From JAFALK01 sp036500605 (lineage in GTDB: Bacteria > Pseudomonadota > Gammaproteobacteria > Burkholderiales > Burkholderiaceae_C), in contig DASYBU010000029.1 in the NCBI GenBank assembly GCA_036500605.1, positions 124,001-188,000 on the forward strand: a DNA stretch of 64,000 nucleotides, in the 5' to 3' direction. The notes below the pieces were generated by a model, which worked only from the letters and a program-made list of their open reading frames with translations, did not search any database and was not told the origin of the DNA. Below are positions 51,346 through 60,046 of the stretch, piece by piece. The position numbers were made by a program, and so were the translations under genes. Every line of letters begins with the position of its first letter. Position 1 is the first letter of the stretch.

Positions 51346-52622
51346 GCGGGTGCGCCCTCCTTCTTGAACAGCTCGCGGAAGACGGGGTAGATCTCGGAAG
51401 CCTCGACGGCCTTGCGCATCGCGAAGTGGCGGCACTCCTCACCGAGCTTGGTGTATTCCTCCCAGAGGTTCTGCTCGGCCTCGGCCACTTGCACATAGGC
51501 GAAGTAGCGGCACAAAGGCAGCAGTTGCTGCGAGAGCAACTCGCGACAGCGGCCGCTGTCGTGATGCCAGTTGTCGCCATCGCTGGCTTGCGCACCGTAG
51601 ATATTCCATTCGCCGCTCGGGTAGCGAGCGCGGATGATCTCTTCCATCAGCACGAGGGCGGAAGAGACGACAGTGCCGCCGGTCTCGGTGGCGTGGAAGA
51701 AGTTCTGTTCGTCCACTTCCTGGGCCTGCGTGTGATGGCGGATGAAGACGACGTCGATCTTGTCGTAGTGCCGGGTCAGGAACAGATAGAGCAGGATGAA
51801 GAAGCGCTTGGCCAGATCTTTGCGTGACTCATCCATCGAGCCCGAAACATCCATCAGGCAGAACATCACGGCGCGGCTTGTGGGCACGGGCACGCGCACG
51901 CGGTTGCGAAAGCGCAGGTCGATCGGGTCGAGGAAAGGAATGCCGGCGATGCGTTCGCGCAGCAGCTGGATATGGGCCTGCGTCTCCAGGATCAAGCGCT
52001 GAACCTCATGATCGCTCGGATCGCCCCGTTGCAGCGCTTCGAGCTTCTCTTCGAGCTCGACCACCTCGCGCCGTTTGCCGGTCGCCAGCGCGATACGGCG
52101 ACCCAGTGCCCCGCGCATGGAGCGCACCACATGTAGATTGGTCGGCGTACCGTCGCTGGTGAAGCCCGCGCGATGGCTCTTCCACTCGGGTGTTTCGGCC
52201 AGTTGCGTGCGCTCCATGTTCGGCAAGGCGAGGTCCTCGAAGAAGACCTGCATGAACTCTTCCTTGCTCAGATGAAAGACGAAGTCGTCCTCGCCTTCAC
52301 CCGAATCGCTGGCCTGCCCATTGCCCTGGCCCTGGCCGCCGCCGGGCGGCTTGGCAATGCGGTCGCCTTTCAGATGCTCGGCATTGCCGGGCCGTACCAC
52401 CTCGCGCACACCGCCCTCGCCATGCCCGAAGACGGGCTCGTTGAGATCCTTCTTGGGAATGTGAACGTCTTCTCCGCGCTCCATGTCGCGGATGCCGCGG
52501 CCATCCACGGCGCGGCGCACAGCCTCGCGGATCTGGTCTTTGTGCCGGCGCAGAAAACGCTCTCGGTTCCCAACGGACTTGTTCTTGCCCGAGAGCCTGC
52601 GGTCGATGATTTGTTGGAGCAT
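51342..52622 (-). CDS. YeaH/DUF444 von Willebrand A-like protein (426 aa)
   Basis: The middle gene of the PrkA stress operon. The N-terminus is basic (RRLSGKNKSVGNRERFLRRH), followed by a Gly/Asp/Glu-rich linker. The C-terminal half is a VWA-like domain with the MIDAS motif MDVSGSMDES (about 259) and VEVDEQNFFHATETGGTVVSSAL as the second metal loop. DUF444 proteins are thought to be partners or substrates of PrkA. Its stop overlaps the spoVR start; prkA ends 10 bases upstream. Confidence 0.95.
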   Translation of the reverse strand: MLQQIIDRRLSGKNKSVGNRERFLRRHKDQIREAVRRAVDGRGIRDMERGEDVHIPKKDLNEPVFGHGEGGVREVVRPGNAEHLKGDRIAKPPGGGQGQGNGQASDSGEGEDDFVFHLSKEEFMQVFFEDLALPNMERTQLAETPEWKSHRAGFTSDGTPTNLHVVRSMRGALGRRIALATGKRREVVELEEKLEALQRGDPSDHEVQRLILETQAHIQLLRERIAGIPFLDPIDLRFRNRVRVPVPTSRAVMFCLMDVSGSMDESRKDLAKRFFILLYLFLTRHYDKIDVVFIRHHTQAQEVDEQNFFHATETGGTVVSSALVLMEEIIRARYPSGEWNIYGAQASDGDNWHHDSGRCRELLSQQLLPLCRYFAYVQVAEAEQNLWEEYTKLGEECRHFAMRKAVEASEIYPVFRELFKKEGAPA

Positions 52623-52632
52623 CCGGTACCCC

Positions 52633-54555
52633 TCAGCTGCTCTTCCTCACACGCAAATACCACTCGCAAAGCAGACGCACCTGCTTGGCTGTGTAGCCCT
52701 TGTCGACCATGCGGTTGACGAAATCCTCGTGCTTCTTGGCCTCGTCGGCGCTGGCCTTGGCGTTGAAGCTGATGACGGGCAGCAGCTCCTCGGTGTTGGA
52801 GAACATCTTCTTCTCGATCACCGTGCGCAGCTTCTCGTAGCTCGTCCAGGCCGGGTTCTTGCCGGCGTTGCTGGCGCGCGCGCGCAGCACGAAGTTGACG
52901 ATCTCGTTGCGGAAATCCTTCGGGTTGCTGATGCCGGCTGGCTTCTCGATCTTCTCGAGCTCAGCGTTCAATGCCGAGCGGTCGAACACCTCGCCGGTGT
53001 CGGTGTCGCGGTATTCCTGGTCCTGGATCCAGTAATCGGCGTAGGTCACGTAGCGGTCGAAGATGTTCTGGCCGTACTCGGAGTAACTCTCCAGATAAGC
53101 GGTCTGGATTTCCTTGCCGATGAACTCGGCGTAGCGCGGCGCCATCGATTCCTTGATGAAGCCGATGTACTTCTGCTCCACCTCGGCGGGAAACTGCTCG
53201 CGCTCGATCTGCTGTTCCAGCACATACATCAGATGCACCGGATTGGCGGCGACTTCAGCGCTGTCGAAGTTGAAGACCTTGGAGATGATCTTGTAGGCAA
53301 AGCGCGTGGAGACGCCGCTCATACCCTCATCCACACCGGCGTAGTCGCGGTACTCCTGATAGCTCTTGGCGCGTGGGTCCGTGTCCTTGAGGTTGTCGCC
53401 GTCGTAGACCTGCATCTTCGAGAACAGCGAGGAGTTCTCAGGCTCCTTCAGACGCGTCAGCACGGCGAACTGGCTCATCATCTTGAGCGTGCCAGGCGCG
53501 CACTTGGCGTAGGCCAGCGAGGAGCCGCGCACCAGCTTCTCGTAGATCTTGACCTCTTCACTGACGCGCAGGCAGTAGGGCACCTTGACGATGTAAATGC
53601 GATCGAGGAAAGCCTCGTTGTTCTTGTTGTTGCGGAAGGTCTTCCATTCGCTCTCATTGCTGTGAGCGAGCACGATGCCGTCGAACGGGATCGCGCCGAA
53701 GCCTTCGGTGCCTTTGTAGTTGCCTTCCTGCGTGGCCGTCAGCAGCGGGTGCAGCACCTTGATCGGCGCCTTGAACATTTCAACAAATTCCAGCAAGCCC
53801 TGATTGGCCAGGCACAGGCCGCCTGAATAGCTGTAGGCATCAGGATCATCCTGCGCATACGTTTCGAGCTTGCGGATGTCGACCTTGCCGACGAGGCTCG
53901 AGATGTCCTGGTTGTTTTCATCGCCCGGCTCGGTCTTGGCCACGCCCACCTGCTTGAGCACGCTGGGGAAGCGTTTGACCACGCGGAAGCGGCGGATGTC
54001 GCCACCAAACTCTTCGAGGCGCTTGACCGCCCAGGGACTCAGGATGCGGTTCAGGTAGCGGCGCGGGATGCCGAACTCGCTCTCGAGCACGGGGCCGTCT
54101 TCAGTTGCATCGAAGAGGCCGAGCGGTGATTCGTTGACCGGCGAGCCCTGCAAGGCATAGAAGGGCACCTGTTCCATCAACTGCTTGAGCCGCTCCGCGA
54201 TCGAGCTCTTGCCGCCGCCAACGGGGCCGAGCAGATAGAGGATCTGCTTCTTTTCTTCCAGCCCTTGCGCCGCGTGGCGGAAGTAGCTGACGACCTGCTC
54301 GATCGCCTCTTCCATGCCGTAGAACTCGGCGAAGGCGGGATAGATCTTGATCGTCTTGTTCGCAAATATGCGGGACAGGCGCGTGTCGTTGCGCGTGTCG
54401 ACCATCTGCGGCTCACCGATCGCCTGCAGCATTCGCTCGGCGGCGGTGGCGTAGGCCAGAGGGTTGCGCTTGCACTCGACGAGATAGTCTTCAAGAGACA
54501 TCTCCTCGACTCGCGTGCGTTCATAGCGCGCAGTGAATTTGCTGATCACGTCCAT
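52633..54555 (-). CDS. prkA: PrkA serine protein kinase / AAA+ protein (640 aa)
   Basis: The ATG at 54553-54555 has an excellent site (AGGAGGT) upstream; an in-frame ATG at 54606 is less likely. The N-terminal AAA+ domain has Walker A GPVGGGKSSIAERL (about 111). The family segments LALQGSPVNESPLGLF-like (FYALQGSPVNESPLGLFD), IPRRYLNRILSPWAVKRL, EFVEMFKAPIKVLHPLL and AHSNESEWKTFRNNKNNEAF are present. The C-terminal PrkA domain ends CEWYLRVRKSS. In E. coli the orthologue (yeaG) is induced under nitrogen starvation and acts with yeaH. Length is normal. A sigma-54 promoter candidate lies upstream. Confidence 0.96.
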   Translation of the reverse strand: MDVISKFTARYERTRVEEMSLEDYLVECKRNPLAYATAAERMLQAIGEPQMVDTRNDTRLSRIFANKTIKIYPAFAEFYGMEEAIEQVVSYFRHAAQGLEEKKQILYLLGPVGGGKSSIAERLKQLMEQVPFYALQGSPVNESPLGLFDATEDGPVLESEFGIPRRYLNRILSPWAVKRLEEFGGDIRRFRVVKRFPSVLKQVGVAKTEPGDENNQDISSLVGKVDIRKLETYAQDDPDAYSYSGGLCLANQGLLEFVEMFKAPIKVLHPLLTATQEGNYKGTEGFGAIPFDGIVLAHSNESEWKTFRNNKNNEAFLDRIYIVKVPYCLRVSEEVKIYEKLVRGSSLAYAKCAPGTLKMMSQFAVLTRLKEPENSSLFSKMQVYDGDNLKDTDPRAKSYQEYRDYAGVDEGMSGVSTRFAYKIISKVFNFDSAEVAANPVHLMYVLEQQIEREQFPAEVEQKYIGFIKESMAPRYAEFIGKEIQTAYLESYSEYGQNIFDRYVTYADYWIQDQEYRDTDTGEVFDRSALNAELEKIEKPAGISNPKDFRNEIVNFVLRARASNAGKNPAWTSYEKLRTVIEKKMFSNTEELLPVISFNAKASADEAKKHEDFVNRMVDKGYTAKQVRLLCEWYLRVRKSS

Positions 54556-54814
54556 TGCTCGACCTCCTGTTGGACCCCTGGCCGCACCCCCTGCGCTTGT
54601 TCGCATGGGGCAGACCAGGGAAGTTGTGATGGCACCCCTTCTTCATCAGAAAAGGCGAGGCGTCATCAGAGCTTTCCGAGAGGTTTGACGTTGGTGTTCA
54701 GCTTCCTGCTTGCATGGAAATCAGATCATTCAAAAAGCGGGGCATTGCTCCTACAACATCGAAGACCTTGCCCGCGTTGACATCATGCTACGCCGATCAT
54801 GCGCTGCGTGTATG

Positions 54815-54859
54815 TGCCCTCGCGTACAACTCCTCGCACACCCCCGCATTGCGAGGGCA
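54815..54859. repeat. 9-bp inverted repeat upstream of prkA
   Basis: TGCCCTCGC (54815-54823) and GCGAGGGCA (54851-54859) are exact reverse complements with a 27-base spacer. It lies about 12 bases downstream of the predicted sigma-54 start, so it would be in the prkA leader. It may be a regulator site or a leader hairpin. The rest of the 408-base gap 54556-54963 shows no gene. Confidence 0.4.
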
Positions 54860-54879
54860 TCGCGTCGATGTTTGAGCTT

Positions 54880-54897
54880 ATGCATGTGGCGTGCCAA
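54880..54897 (-). promoter_or_regulatory. Sigma-54 promoter candidate for prkA-yeaH-spoVR
   Basis: The minus strand reads TTGGCACGCCACATGCAT. This has the -24 TGGCACG and -12 (A/T)TGCAT elements with exactly ten bases between GG and GC, the required spacing. One base (A for T before TGC) departs from the usual. The predicted start is near 54870, giving a leader of about 315 bases to prkA. E. coli yeaGH is known to depend on sigma-54/NtrC, which supports the call. Confidence 0.6.
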
Positions 54898-54912
54898 TGG
54901 GGGCGCAGCAAC

Positions 54913-54942
54913 AAAAAAGCCGTGAACGATGCACGGCTTTTT
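54913..54942. terminator. Terminator after parB
   Basis: AAAAAAGCCGTG (54913-54924) pairs with CACGGCTTTTT (54932-54942), about 11 bp of stem with a 7-base loop. On the minus strand it follows the parB stop by 22 bases and has the T tract on its 3' side. It separates parB from the prkA promoter. Confidence 0.88.
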
Positions 54943-54963
54943 GCTTGGCAATGCGTTTAGGCG

Positions 54964-55863
54964 TTAGTGTGTGCCGCGCAGCTTGTCGATCAAGCCGTTG
55001 AGTTCATCGAGCGAACCGAATTGCACAGTCAGTTCGCCTTGCTCACCGCGCTTGGTGCGCTTCTTCACATGGATCTCGACCTGTGCGGCCAGCAGATCGG
55101 AAAGCTCTTCTTCAAGTCTCAACACGTCGCGTGTCTTCGCGTTCTTGACGCGAAGCAGCGGCGTCTGGCGGCCTGCACCGCTGCGTGCCACGAGCTTCTC
55201 CGCCTCGCGCACCGAAAGCTTCTTTGCAACGATCTCCGTAGCCGTCGTGATCTGATGCGCACCATCGAGCGGCAGCAGCGCACGCGCGTGGCCCATGTCG
55301 ATATCGCCGGCCATCAACAGGTTCTGCACCGGCGCGGCCAGTTGCAGCAGACGCAGCAGATTGCTGGCGGCGCTGCGTGAGCGGCCGACGGCTTGTGCCG
55401 CTTGTTCATGCGTCAGCCCGAACTCGCTGATCAATCGCTGAAGGCCTTGCGCTTCTTCAAGCGGGTTGAGATCTTCGCGCTGGATGTTCTCGATCAGCGC
55501 CATCGCGGCAGCCGCGTTGTCGGGCACGGCCTTGACCAGCACCGGCACCTCGCGCAGCCCCGCGAGCTTGGCTGCGCGGAAACGGCGCTCGCCGGCGATG
55601 ATCTCGTAGCTCACTCCACCCGTGGGTGTGATCGGCCGCACGAGGATCGGCTGCATGATGCCCTGCGCCTTGATGCTCTCGGCCAGTTCGTAGAGCGAGC
55701 CCTCGTCCATGCGCGTGCGCGGCTGGTATTTGCCGGCCTGCATCTGATTGAGCTTGAGCGTGCGCGGCTCGCCGTCCTGTGTGGCTTCGGGCGATTCGCT
55801 GACTTTGGGGCCGAGCAGGGCCTCGAGGCCCATGCCCAGGCCTTTGGGTTTTTTGGTGACCAT
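54964..55863 (-). CDS. parB: Chromosome-partitioning protein ParB (299 aa)
   Basis: The CTP-dependent DNA clamp that loads at parS. The N-terminal KGLGMGLEALLG is the ParA-interaction peptide. The ParB/Srx domain has YQPRTRMDEGSLYELAESI, IIAGERRFRAAKLAGL (about 90) and ALIENIQREDLNPLEEAQGLQRL. The helix-turn-helix LTHEQAAQAVGRSRSAASNLLRLL lies in the middle, and the C-terminus is the dimerisation domain. Length is normal. parS palindromes are at 59.46, 60.36 and 60.55 kb in this window. Unusually, parB is separated from parA by argC and three other genes. Confidence 0.97.
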   Translation of the reverse strand: MVTKKPKGLGMGLEALLGPKVSESPEATQDGEPRTLKLNQMQAGKYQPRTRMDEGSLYELAESIKAQGIMQPILVRPITPTGGVSYEIIAGERRFRAAKLAGLREVPVLVKAVPDNAAAAMALIENIQREDLNPLEEAQGLQRLISEFGLTHEQAAQAVGRSRSAASNLLRLLQLAAPVQNLLMAGDIDMGHARALLPLDGAHQITTATEIVAKKLSVREAEKLVARSGAGRQTPLLRVKNAKTRDVLRLEEELSDLLAAQVEIHVKKRTKRGEQGELTVQFGSLDELNGLIDKLRGTH

Positions 55864-55873
55864 AGGGGCGCGA

Positions 55874-56422
55874 TTATCGTTGCATCAACTGGGCCAGCAT
55901 TTCCTGGCCTTCCGGCCAGTCCCCGAGCCCCGATTCGGTATTGATGTGGCCGTGGGCGCCAATCACGGCGAGTTCGGCGCCCCAGTCGGCGGCCATCTGG
56001 GTGGCACGCTCTGGCGAGCAATAGGGATCGTTGCTGCTGATCACGACCAGCGCGGGGAAGGGCAAGCGGCCGCGGTGGATCGGGCGCCAGTTGTGCAACT
56101 GCGGCGGCATGTCTTCGCGCTCGGGGTCTGGCGGCGCCACCAGCAGCGCCGCTTTCACGCGGCCCGTGTGCTGTGAATGTTCGGCCCAGCTCGCCACGAG
56201 CTGGCAGCCCAGCGAATGCGCGATCAGCACGGTCGGGCGCTCGTCGGCCAGCAGCACCTCGTCAAGCCGCGCCATCCAGTCGCCGCGGCGAGGCCACTCC
56301 CAGTCGGCCTGTTCCACGCGTTCGAAACCTAACGCTGCTTCCCAGCGGCTTTGCCAGTGCTCGGCGTCGGAGTTCTGCCAGCCCGGTAGCAGGAGAGAGC
56401 GAGTTGGCTTTACGATGTTCAT
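55874..56422 (-). CDS. RBBP9/YdeN-family serine hydrolase (182 aa)
   Basis: The ATG at 56420-56422 (MNIVKPTRSLLLPGWQNSDA) is chosen; the longer frame crosses into the argC region. It is a small alpha/beta hydrolase of the RBBP9/YdeN family (Pfam Ser_hydrolase): LPGWQNSDAEHWQSRWE, nucleophile AHSLGC (Ser near 71), VVISSNDPYCSPERA with Asp, and GHINTESGLGDWPEG with the catalytic His. The substrate is unknown. It is 10 bases upstream of parB and may be transcribed with it; it is divergent from argC. Confidence 0.93.
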   Translation of the reverse strand: MNIVKPTRSLLLPGWQNSDAEHWQSRWEAALGFERVEQADWEWPRRGDWMARLDEVLLADERPTVLIAHSLGCQLVASWAEHSQHTGRVKAALLVAPPDPEREDMPPQLHNWRPIHRGRLPFPALVVISSNDPYCSPERATQMAADWGAELAVIGAHGHINTESGLGDWPEGQEMLAQLMQR

Positions 56423-56449
56423 CTTTCGGATTTTGCAGGAGTAGCGGGC

Positions 56450-57391
56450 ATGGCCTTCAAGGTGTTTGTAGATGGACAAGAGGGCACGACGGGCCTGCGC
56501 ATCAACGAGTACCTGGCCGCGCGCCAAGACATCGAGGTGCTGCGGATCGACGCCGACAAGCGCAAGGACGCGGCTGAGCGTGCCCGCCTGCTGAACGCGG
56601 CCGACGTGGCCTTCCTGTGCCTGCCCGACGCGGCCTCGCGTGAAGCGGCGGCCATGATCACGAACCCCAACACCTGCCTGATCGACGCGAGCACGGCGCA
56701 CCGCACGGTGTCGGGCTGGACCTTCGGGCTGCCCGAACTGGCCAAGGGTCAGCGCGACGCGATTCGAGCGGCGAAGCGGATTGCCAATCCAGGCTGCCAC
56801 GCGAGTGCGTTCATCCTGGCCGTGCGGCCTTTAGTCGACGCCGGATTGCTGGCGCCTGAGGCGCTGATCAGCGCCACCTCGATCACTGGTTACTCCGGCG
56901 GCGGCAAGAGCATGATCGCGCAATACGAGATGGAAAGTGAGCCCAAGCTTACGTCGCCACGTCCATATGCTCTGAACCTTGCGCACAAGCACCTGCCTGA
57001 GATGATGGCTCATACGGGCCTCAAGACGGCGCCTGTGTTCATGCCGATCGTTGGCAATTTCTACAAAGGCCTGGGCGTGACGGTGCCCTTGCATCTGAGC
57101 CAGCTGAAGGCCGGCACGCACCCCGAACATCTGCATGAAGCGCTGAGCGCGCATTACGCGGGCGAGCGCTTCATCCGCGTGATGCCCTTGCGTGATCCAG
57201 CCACATTGGCCGATGGCGGCTTTGATGTGCAGGCCTGCAATGACACCAACCGCGTGGACTTGTTCGTCTTTGGCAGCGAGACACAGGTGCTGGTCATGGC
57301 GCGCCTGGACAACCTCGGCAAGGGCGCCAGCGGCGCTGCTGTGCAGAGCATGAATGTGCATCTGGGCTTGGCCGAGGAACTCGGCCTTTGA
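56450..57391 (+). CDS. argC: N-acetyl-gamma-glutamyl-phosphate reductase, type 2 (313 aa)
   Basis: The third step of arginine biosynthesis, NADPH-dependent reduction of N-acetylglutamyl phosphate. The short (type 2) form of about 310 aa is present: KVFVDGQEGTTGLRINEYLA (NADP-binding), FLCLPDAASREA, STAHRT, and the catalytic NPGCHASAFILAVRPL with Cys near 116. SGGGKSMIAQYE and HKHLPEMMAHTGL complete the signature. The ATG at 56450 has GCAGGAG upstream. Its stop overlaps the start of the GNAT gene. Confidence 0.97.
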   Translation: MAFKVFVDGQEGTTGLRINEYLAARQDIEVLRIDADKRKDAAERARLLNAADVAFLCLPDAASREAAAMITNPNTCLIDASTAHRTVSGWTFGLPELAKGQRDAIRAAKRIANPGCHASAFILAVRPLVDAGLLAPEALISATSITGYSGGGKSMIAQYEMESEPKLTSPRPYALNLAHKHLPEMMAHTGLKTAPVFMPIVGNFYKGLGVTVPLHLSQLKAGTHPEHLHEALSAHYAGERFIRVMPLRDPATLADGGFDVQACNDTNRVDLFVFGSETQVLVMARLDNLGKGASGAAVQSMNVHLGLAEELGL

Positions 57392-57810
57392 GCGAAGACT
57401 GGTCGCCGGACCTGAGCGCTGAAGAGGCCGCGCAGGTCAGCCAGGGCGTCGTCGAATACGGGCGTGCACAGGCCGCCGGCGGCAACGCTCGACCCATCAG
57501 CTGCGGTCGTCATGATGAGGATGGCCGACTGATTGCCGGGGCGACGGGTCGCACCGAATTCCGTCGTCTCTTCATCGGATATCTCTGGGTGGATGAAGCC
57601 TGGCGCGGCGGCGGCATCGGCACTGAGACCCTTCGTCGCATCGAAGCGCAAGCCTTGCAACGAGGCTGTGTGGATGCCTTGATCGAGACACTGTCCGACC
57701 GCACGGCAGATTGGTATGAGCGCCTCGGCTACGTCTGCATGAGCCACGTCCACGACTTCGTGCCGGGCTTCACCCGGCACACGCTGATCAAGGTGTGGAA
57801 GGCGCGCTGA
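57388..57810 (+). CDS. GNAT-family acetyltransferase (140 aa), coupled to argC
   Basis: A GNAT fold with LFIGYLWVDEAWRGGGIGTETLRRIEAQALQRGC (acetyl-CoA motif RGGGIG), then DRTADWYERLGYVCMSH. The TTG start overlaps the argC stop (TTGA), so it is translationally coupled; a downstream start would cut into the fold. The N-terminal 40 residues are atypical. The substrate is unknown; the link with argC does not prove an arginine role. Convergent with the 255-aa GNAT gene, 6 bases apart. Confidence 0.85.
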   Translation: MSEDWSPDLSAEEAAQVSQGVVEYGRAQAAGGNARPISCGRHDEDGRLIAGATGRTEFRRLFIGYLWVDEAWRGGGIGTETLRRIEAQALQRGCVDALIETLSDRTADWYERLGYVCMSHVHDFVPGFTRHTLIKVWKAR

Positions 57811-57816
57811 GCTGCT

Positions 57817-58584
57817 TCAGTCTGCGGCGGCCGGGTCGTCGCTGCGGTAGTGGTAGCGGTAGGCGAAAGTGAAGCCCAGGCTGCGGTAGAGGCTCTGCGC
57901 GAAGCCATTGTCCGAGCCCACTTGCAAGTAGGCCGAGGTCGCCCCCTGCAGTGCGGCTTGCTGGAGCAGGGCGCTGCAAAGGCGCCGAGCATGGCCGCGT
58001 CGCCGCTGCTCGGCCGGGGTGAAGACATCGAAGAGGCCCGCCATCTCGCCATCGACCACGATCTGGCCACAGGCCGCGAGCTGGCCGTCAACGAACATGA
58101 AGAAGCCCTGATAGCTGACGGGTGCGAGGCCGAGACGCTCGGCATGCGCGTCGATCTCGCGCCGGGTCGAGCCGCGCAGCTCGCCGACAACTTCGGCATA
58201 ACGGGCTGCATCGACGGCTTCGATCGCAGCGGCTTCGGGCAGGTCATCGAGTGTGCCGCGCACCATCACATCAGCGGCATCAAAGGCGAACCAGCCCATG
58301 GCCGCCAGGCGGGCATCCAGATCAGCCGGCTGCGAGTACGGCGTGACTCGCACGATCAAGGGCAGGCCTGCCTTGGCGAAAGCATGGCGGCAGCGCATGA
58401 GCAGATCGTTCAGCGGCAGCGTGCCTTCATCGAGCGCATTGACGCAGCGCGAGCGCTTGGCCTTGCCGGGCGAGAGACGCAGCAGCCAGCCTTCGACACG
58501 GGTTTCCTGAGGCGGCGTGCTTGCATTGAGTCCGACCTCTTCGGCGCGGCGCGCGAGCCGGTCCAGCGTCTCGCGGTCCGTCAC
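57817..58584 (-). CDS. GNAT-family acetyltransferase with extended N-terminal domain (255 aa)
   Basis: The C-terminal half is a clear GNAT domain (GEMAGLFDVFTPAEQRRRGHARRLCSALLQQA with RRRGHA, then YLQVGSDNGFAQSLYRSLGFTFAYRYHYR). The N-terminal half (VEGWLLRLSPGKAKRSRCVNAL ... VRVTPYSQPADLDARLAAMGW) looks like a degenerate second GNAT half, as in several tandem-type acetyltransferases. It starts with a GTG that overlaps the stop of parA (GTGA), so it is coupled to parA. The substrate is unknown. Confidence 0.87.
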   Translation of the reverse strand: MTDRETLDRLARRAEEVGLNASTPPQETRVEGWLLRLSPGKAKRSRCVNALDEGTLPLNDLLMRCRHAFAKAGLPLIVRVTPYSQPADLDARLAAMGWFAFDAADVMVRGTLDDLPEAAAIEAVDAARYAEVVGELRGSTRREIDAHAERLGLAPVSYQGFFMFVDGQLAACGQIVVDGEMAGLFDVFTPAEQRRRGHARRLCSALLQQAALQGATSAYLQVGSDNGFAQSLYRSLGFTFAYRYHYRSDDPAAAD

Positions 58585-59351
58585 ATCGTCTTGACGCGCT
58601 CGACCATCTCGCGAGCGAAGTCGACGAAGGCTTGCGCGCCTTTGGATGCGGGGTCGAAGACGACGCCGGGCAGCCCGTAGCTCGGCGCTTCAGCCAGACG
58701 CACATTGCGCGGAATGACCGTGTCGAACACCTTGTCGCCGAAGTGGCTCTTGAGCTGGTCGCTGACCTGGTTCTGCAGGGTGATGCGCGGATCGAACATC
58801 ACGCGCAGCAGGCCGATGATCTGCAGTTCCGGGTTCAAGTTGGCGTGCACCTGCTTGATCGTGTTGACCAGGTCCGACAGGCCCTCGAGCGCGAAGTACT
58901 CGCACTGCATCGGCACGACCACGCCATGGGCCGAGCACAGCCCGTTGAGGGTCAGCATCGACAGCGAAGGCGGGCAGTCGATCAGCACGAAATCGTAGTC
59001 CGCGCTGACGGCGCCGATCGCAGTCTTGAGGCGCTTCTCGCGACGCTCCAGCTCGACCAACTCGACCTCGGCGCCGGCCAGTTCGCGGTTGGCGCCGAGC
59101 ACGTCATAGCCCGCCTTTTCGGCATGGGCCTTGGCCTCGGGAATCGAAGCCGATTCCAGCAGCACGTCATAGACGGTCAGCTCGAGCTTGCGCTTGTCGA
59201 TGCCTGAACCCATCGTGGCATTGCCCTGAGGGTCAAGGTCAATGACGAGGACCCGCTGCCCGATCTGGGCCAGGCCCGCAGCCAGATTGACGGTGGTGGT
59301 GGTCTTGCCGACGCCGCCTTTTTGATTGGCGACACAGAAAATCTTGGCCAT
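58581..59351 (-). CDS. parA: Chromosome-partitioning ATPase ParA (256 aa)
   Basis: The Walker-type ATPase that, with ParB-parS, segregates the chromosome. The deviant Walker A is ANQKGGVGKTTTTVNLA (about 8-24), with RVLVIDLDPQGNAT and DFVLIDCPPSLSMLTLN. It also has VPMQCEYFALEGLSDL and the C-terminal basic patch. Length is normal. It is 47 bases after rsmG on the same strand. Its stop overlaps the GNAT start; parB is about 2.7 kb away on the same strand, an interruption of the usual parAB pair. Confidence 0.97.
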   Translation of the reverse strand: MAKIFCVANQKGGVGKTTTTVNLAAGLAQIGQRVLVIDLDPQGNATMGSGIDKRKLELTVYDVLLESASIPEAKAHAEKAGYDVLGANRELAGAEVELVELERREKRLKTAIGAVSADYDFVLIDCPPSLSMLTLNGLCSAHGVVVPMQCEYFALEGLSDLVNTIKQVHANLNPELQIIGLLRVMFDPRITLQNQVSDQLKSHFGDKVFDTVIPRNVRLAEAPSYGLPGVVFDPASKGAQAFVDFAREMVERVKTM

Positions 59352-59398
59352 GGTTTCTTCGTTGAATCAGGCAGCGATGGTAGCTGCGAACCGCAGGC

Positions 59399-60046
59399 TC
59401 AAGACCGAGGTTTGATCCAGATGAGACAGCGTTGAGCGTCCAGACCCGGCACTCGCAGTTGTTCCACGTGAAACACATCGAGATCCGAGGGCAGGGCGGC
59501 GAGCTCTTCGGCGGGATGCTGACCCTTCATGGCCAGCCAGATTGCGCCCGGTTTCAGATGCTGGCGGGTCAGGGTGGTGAAGTCCAGCAAGGAGGCAAAG
59601 GCGCGCGAAGTGATCATATCGAACGGCGCGGTCATCAGCCCCTCGACCCGTGAATGCTCGCCATGCAGATTGGCCAGCCCGAGTTCCGCGGCCACTTGCT
59701 TGATGAAGGTGGCCTTCTTGGCGACGGCATCCACGCAAGTCACATCGATGCTTGGCTCGCAAATCGCCACGACCACGCCCGGCAGGCCACCGCCGCTGCC
59801 CACATCCATCAGCCGCAACGATTGGCCAGCAGCATGTCGGTGCAGGGCAGGAATGAGGCTCAGGCTGTCCACCAGATGCTGGATCAGCATGGCCTGAGGA
59901 TCCCGCACGGCGGTCAGGTTGTAGACCTTGTTCCACTTCTGGATCAGATCCAGATAGGCGAGGAGCTTGTCGATCTGCGCGTCGCTGAGCGCCAGACCCA
60001 GCTCGGTGGCGGCGCTGGCCAGCGCGGCCTTCATGTCATGCGGCAT
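59399..60046 (-). CDS. rsmG: 16S rRNA m7G527 methyltransferase RsmG (215 aa)
   Basis: Methylates G527 of 16S rRNA. The Rossmann SAM motif MDVGSGGGLPGVVVAI (about 80) and CVDAVAKKATFIKQV are present, with ITSRAFASLLDF later and LIQHLVDSLSLIP before. The ATG at 60044-60046 overlaps the mnmG end by 11 bases; an ATG four codons later (60034) is possible. A near-perfect parS lies in its 3' part. Confidence 0.95.
   Translation of the reverse strand: MPHDMKAALASAATELGLALSDAQIDKLLAYLDLIQKWNKVYNLTAVRDPQAMLIQHLVDSLSLIPALHRHAAGQSLRLMDVGSGGGLPGVVVAICEPSIDVTCVDAVAKKATFIKQVAAELGLANLHGEHSRVEGLMTAPFDMITSRAFASLLDFTTLTRQHLKPGAIWLAMKGQHPAEELAALPSDLDVFHVEQLRVPGLDAQRCLIWIKPRS
59460..59475. promoter_or_regulatory. 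parS site (one mismatch) in rsmG
   Basis: TGTTCCACGTGAAACA differs by one base (C for T at position 5) from the ParB palindrome TGTTTCACGTGAAACA. It lies inside rsmG, about 0.9 kb from the two perfect sites and beside parA. Confidence 0.85.
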
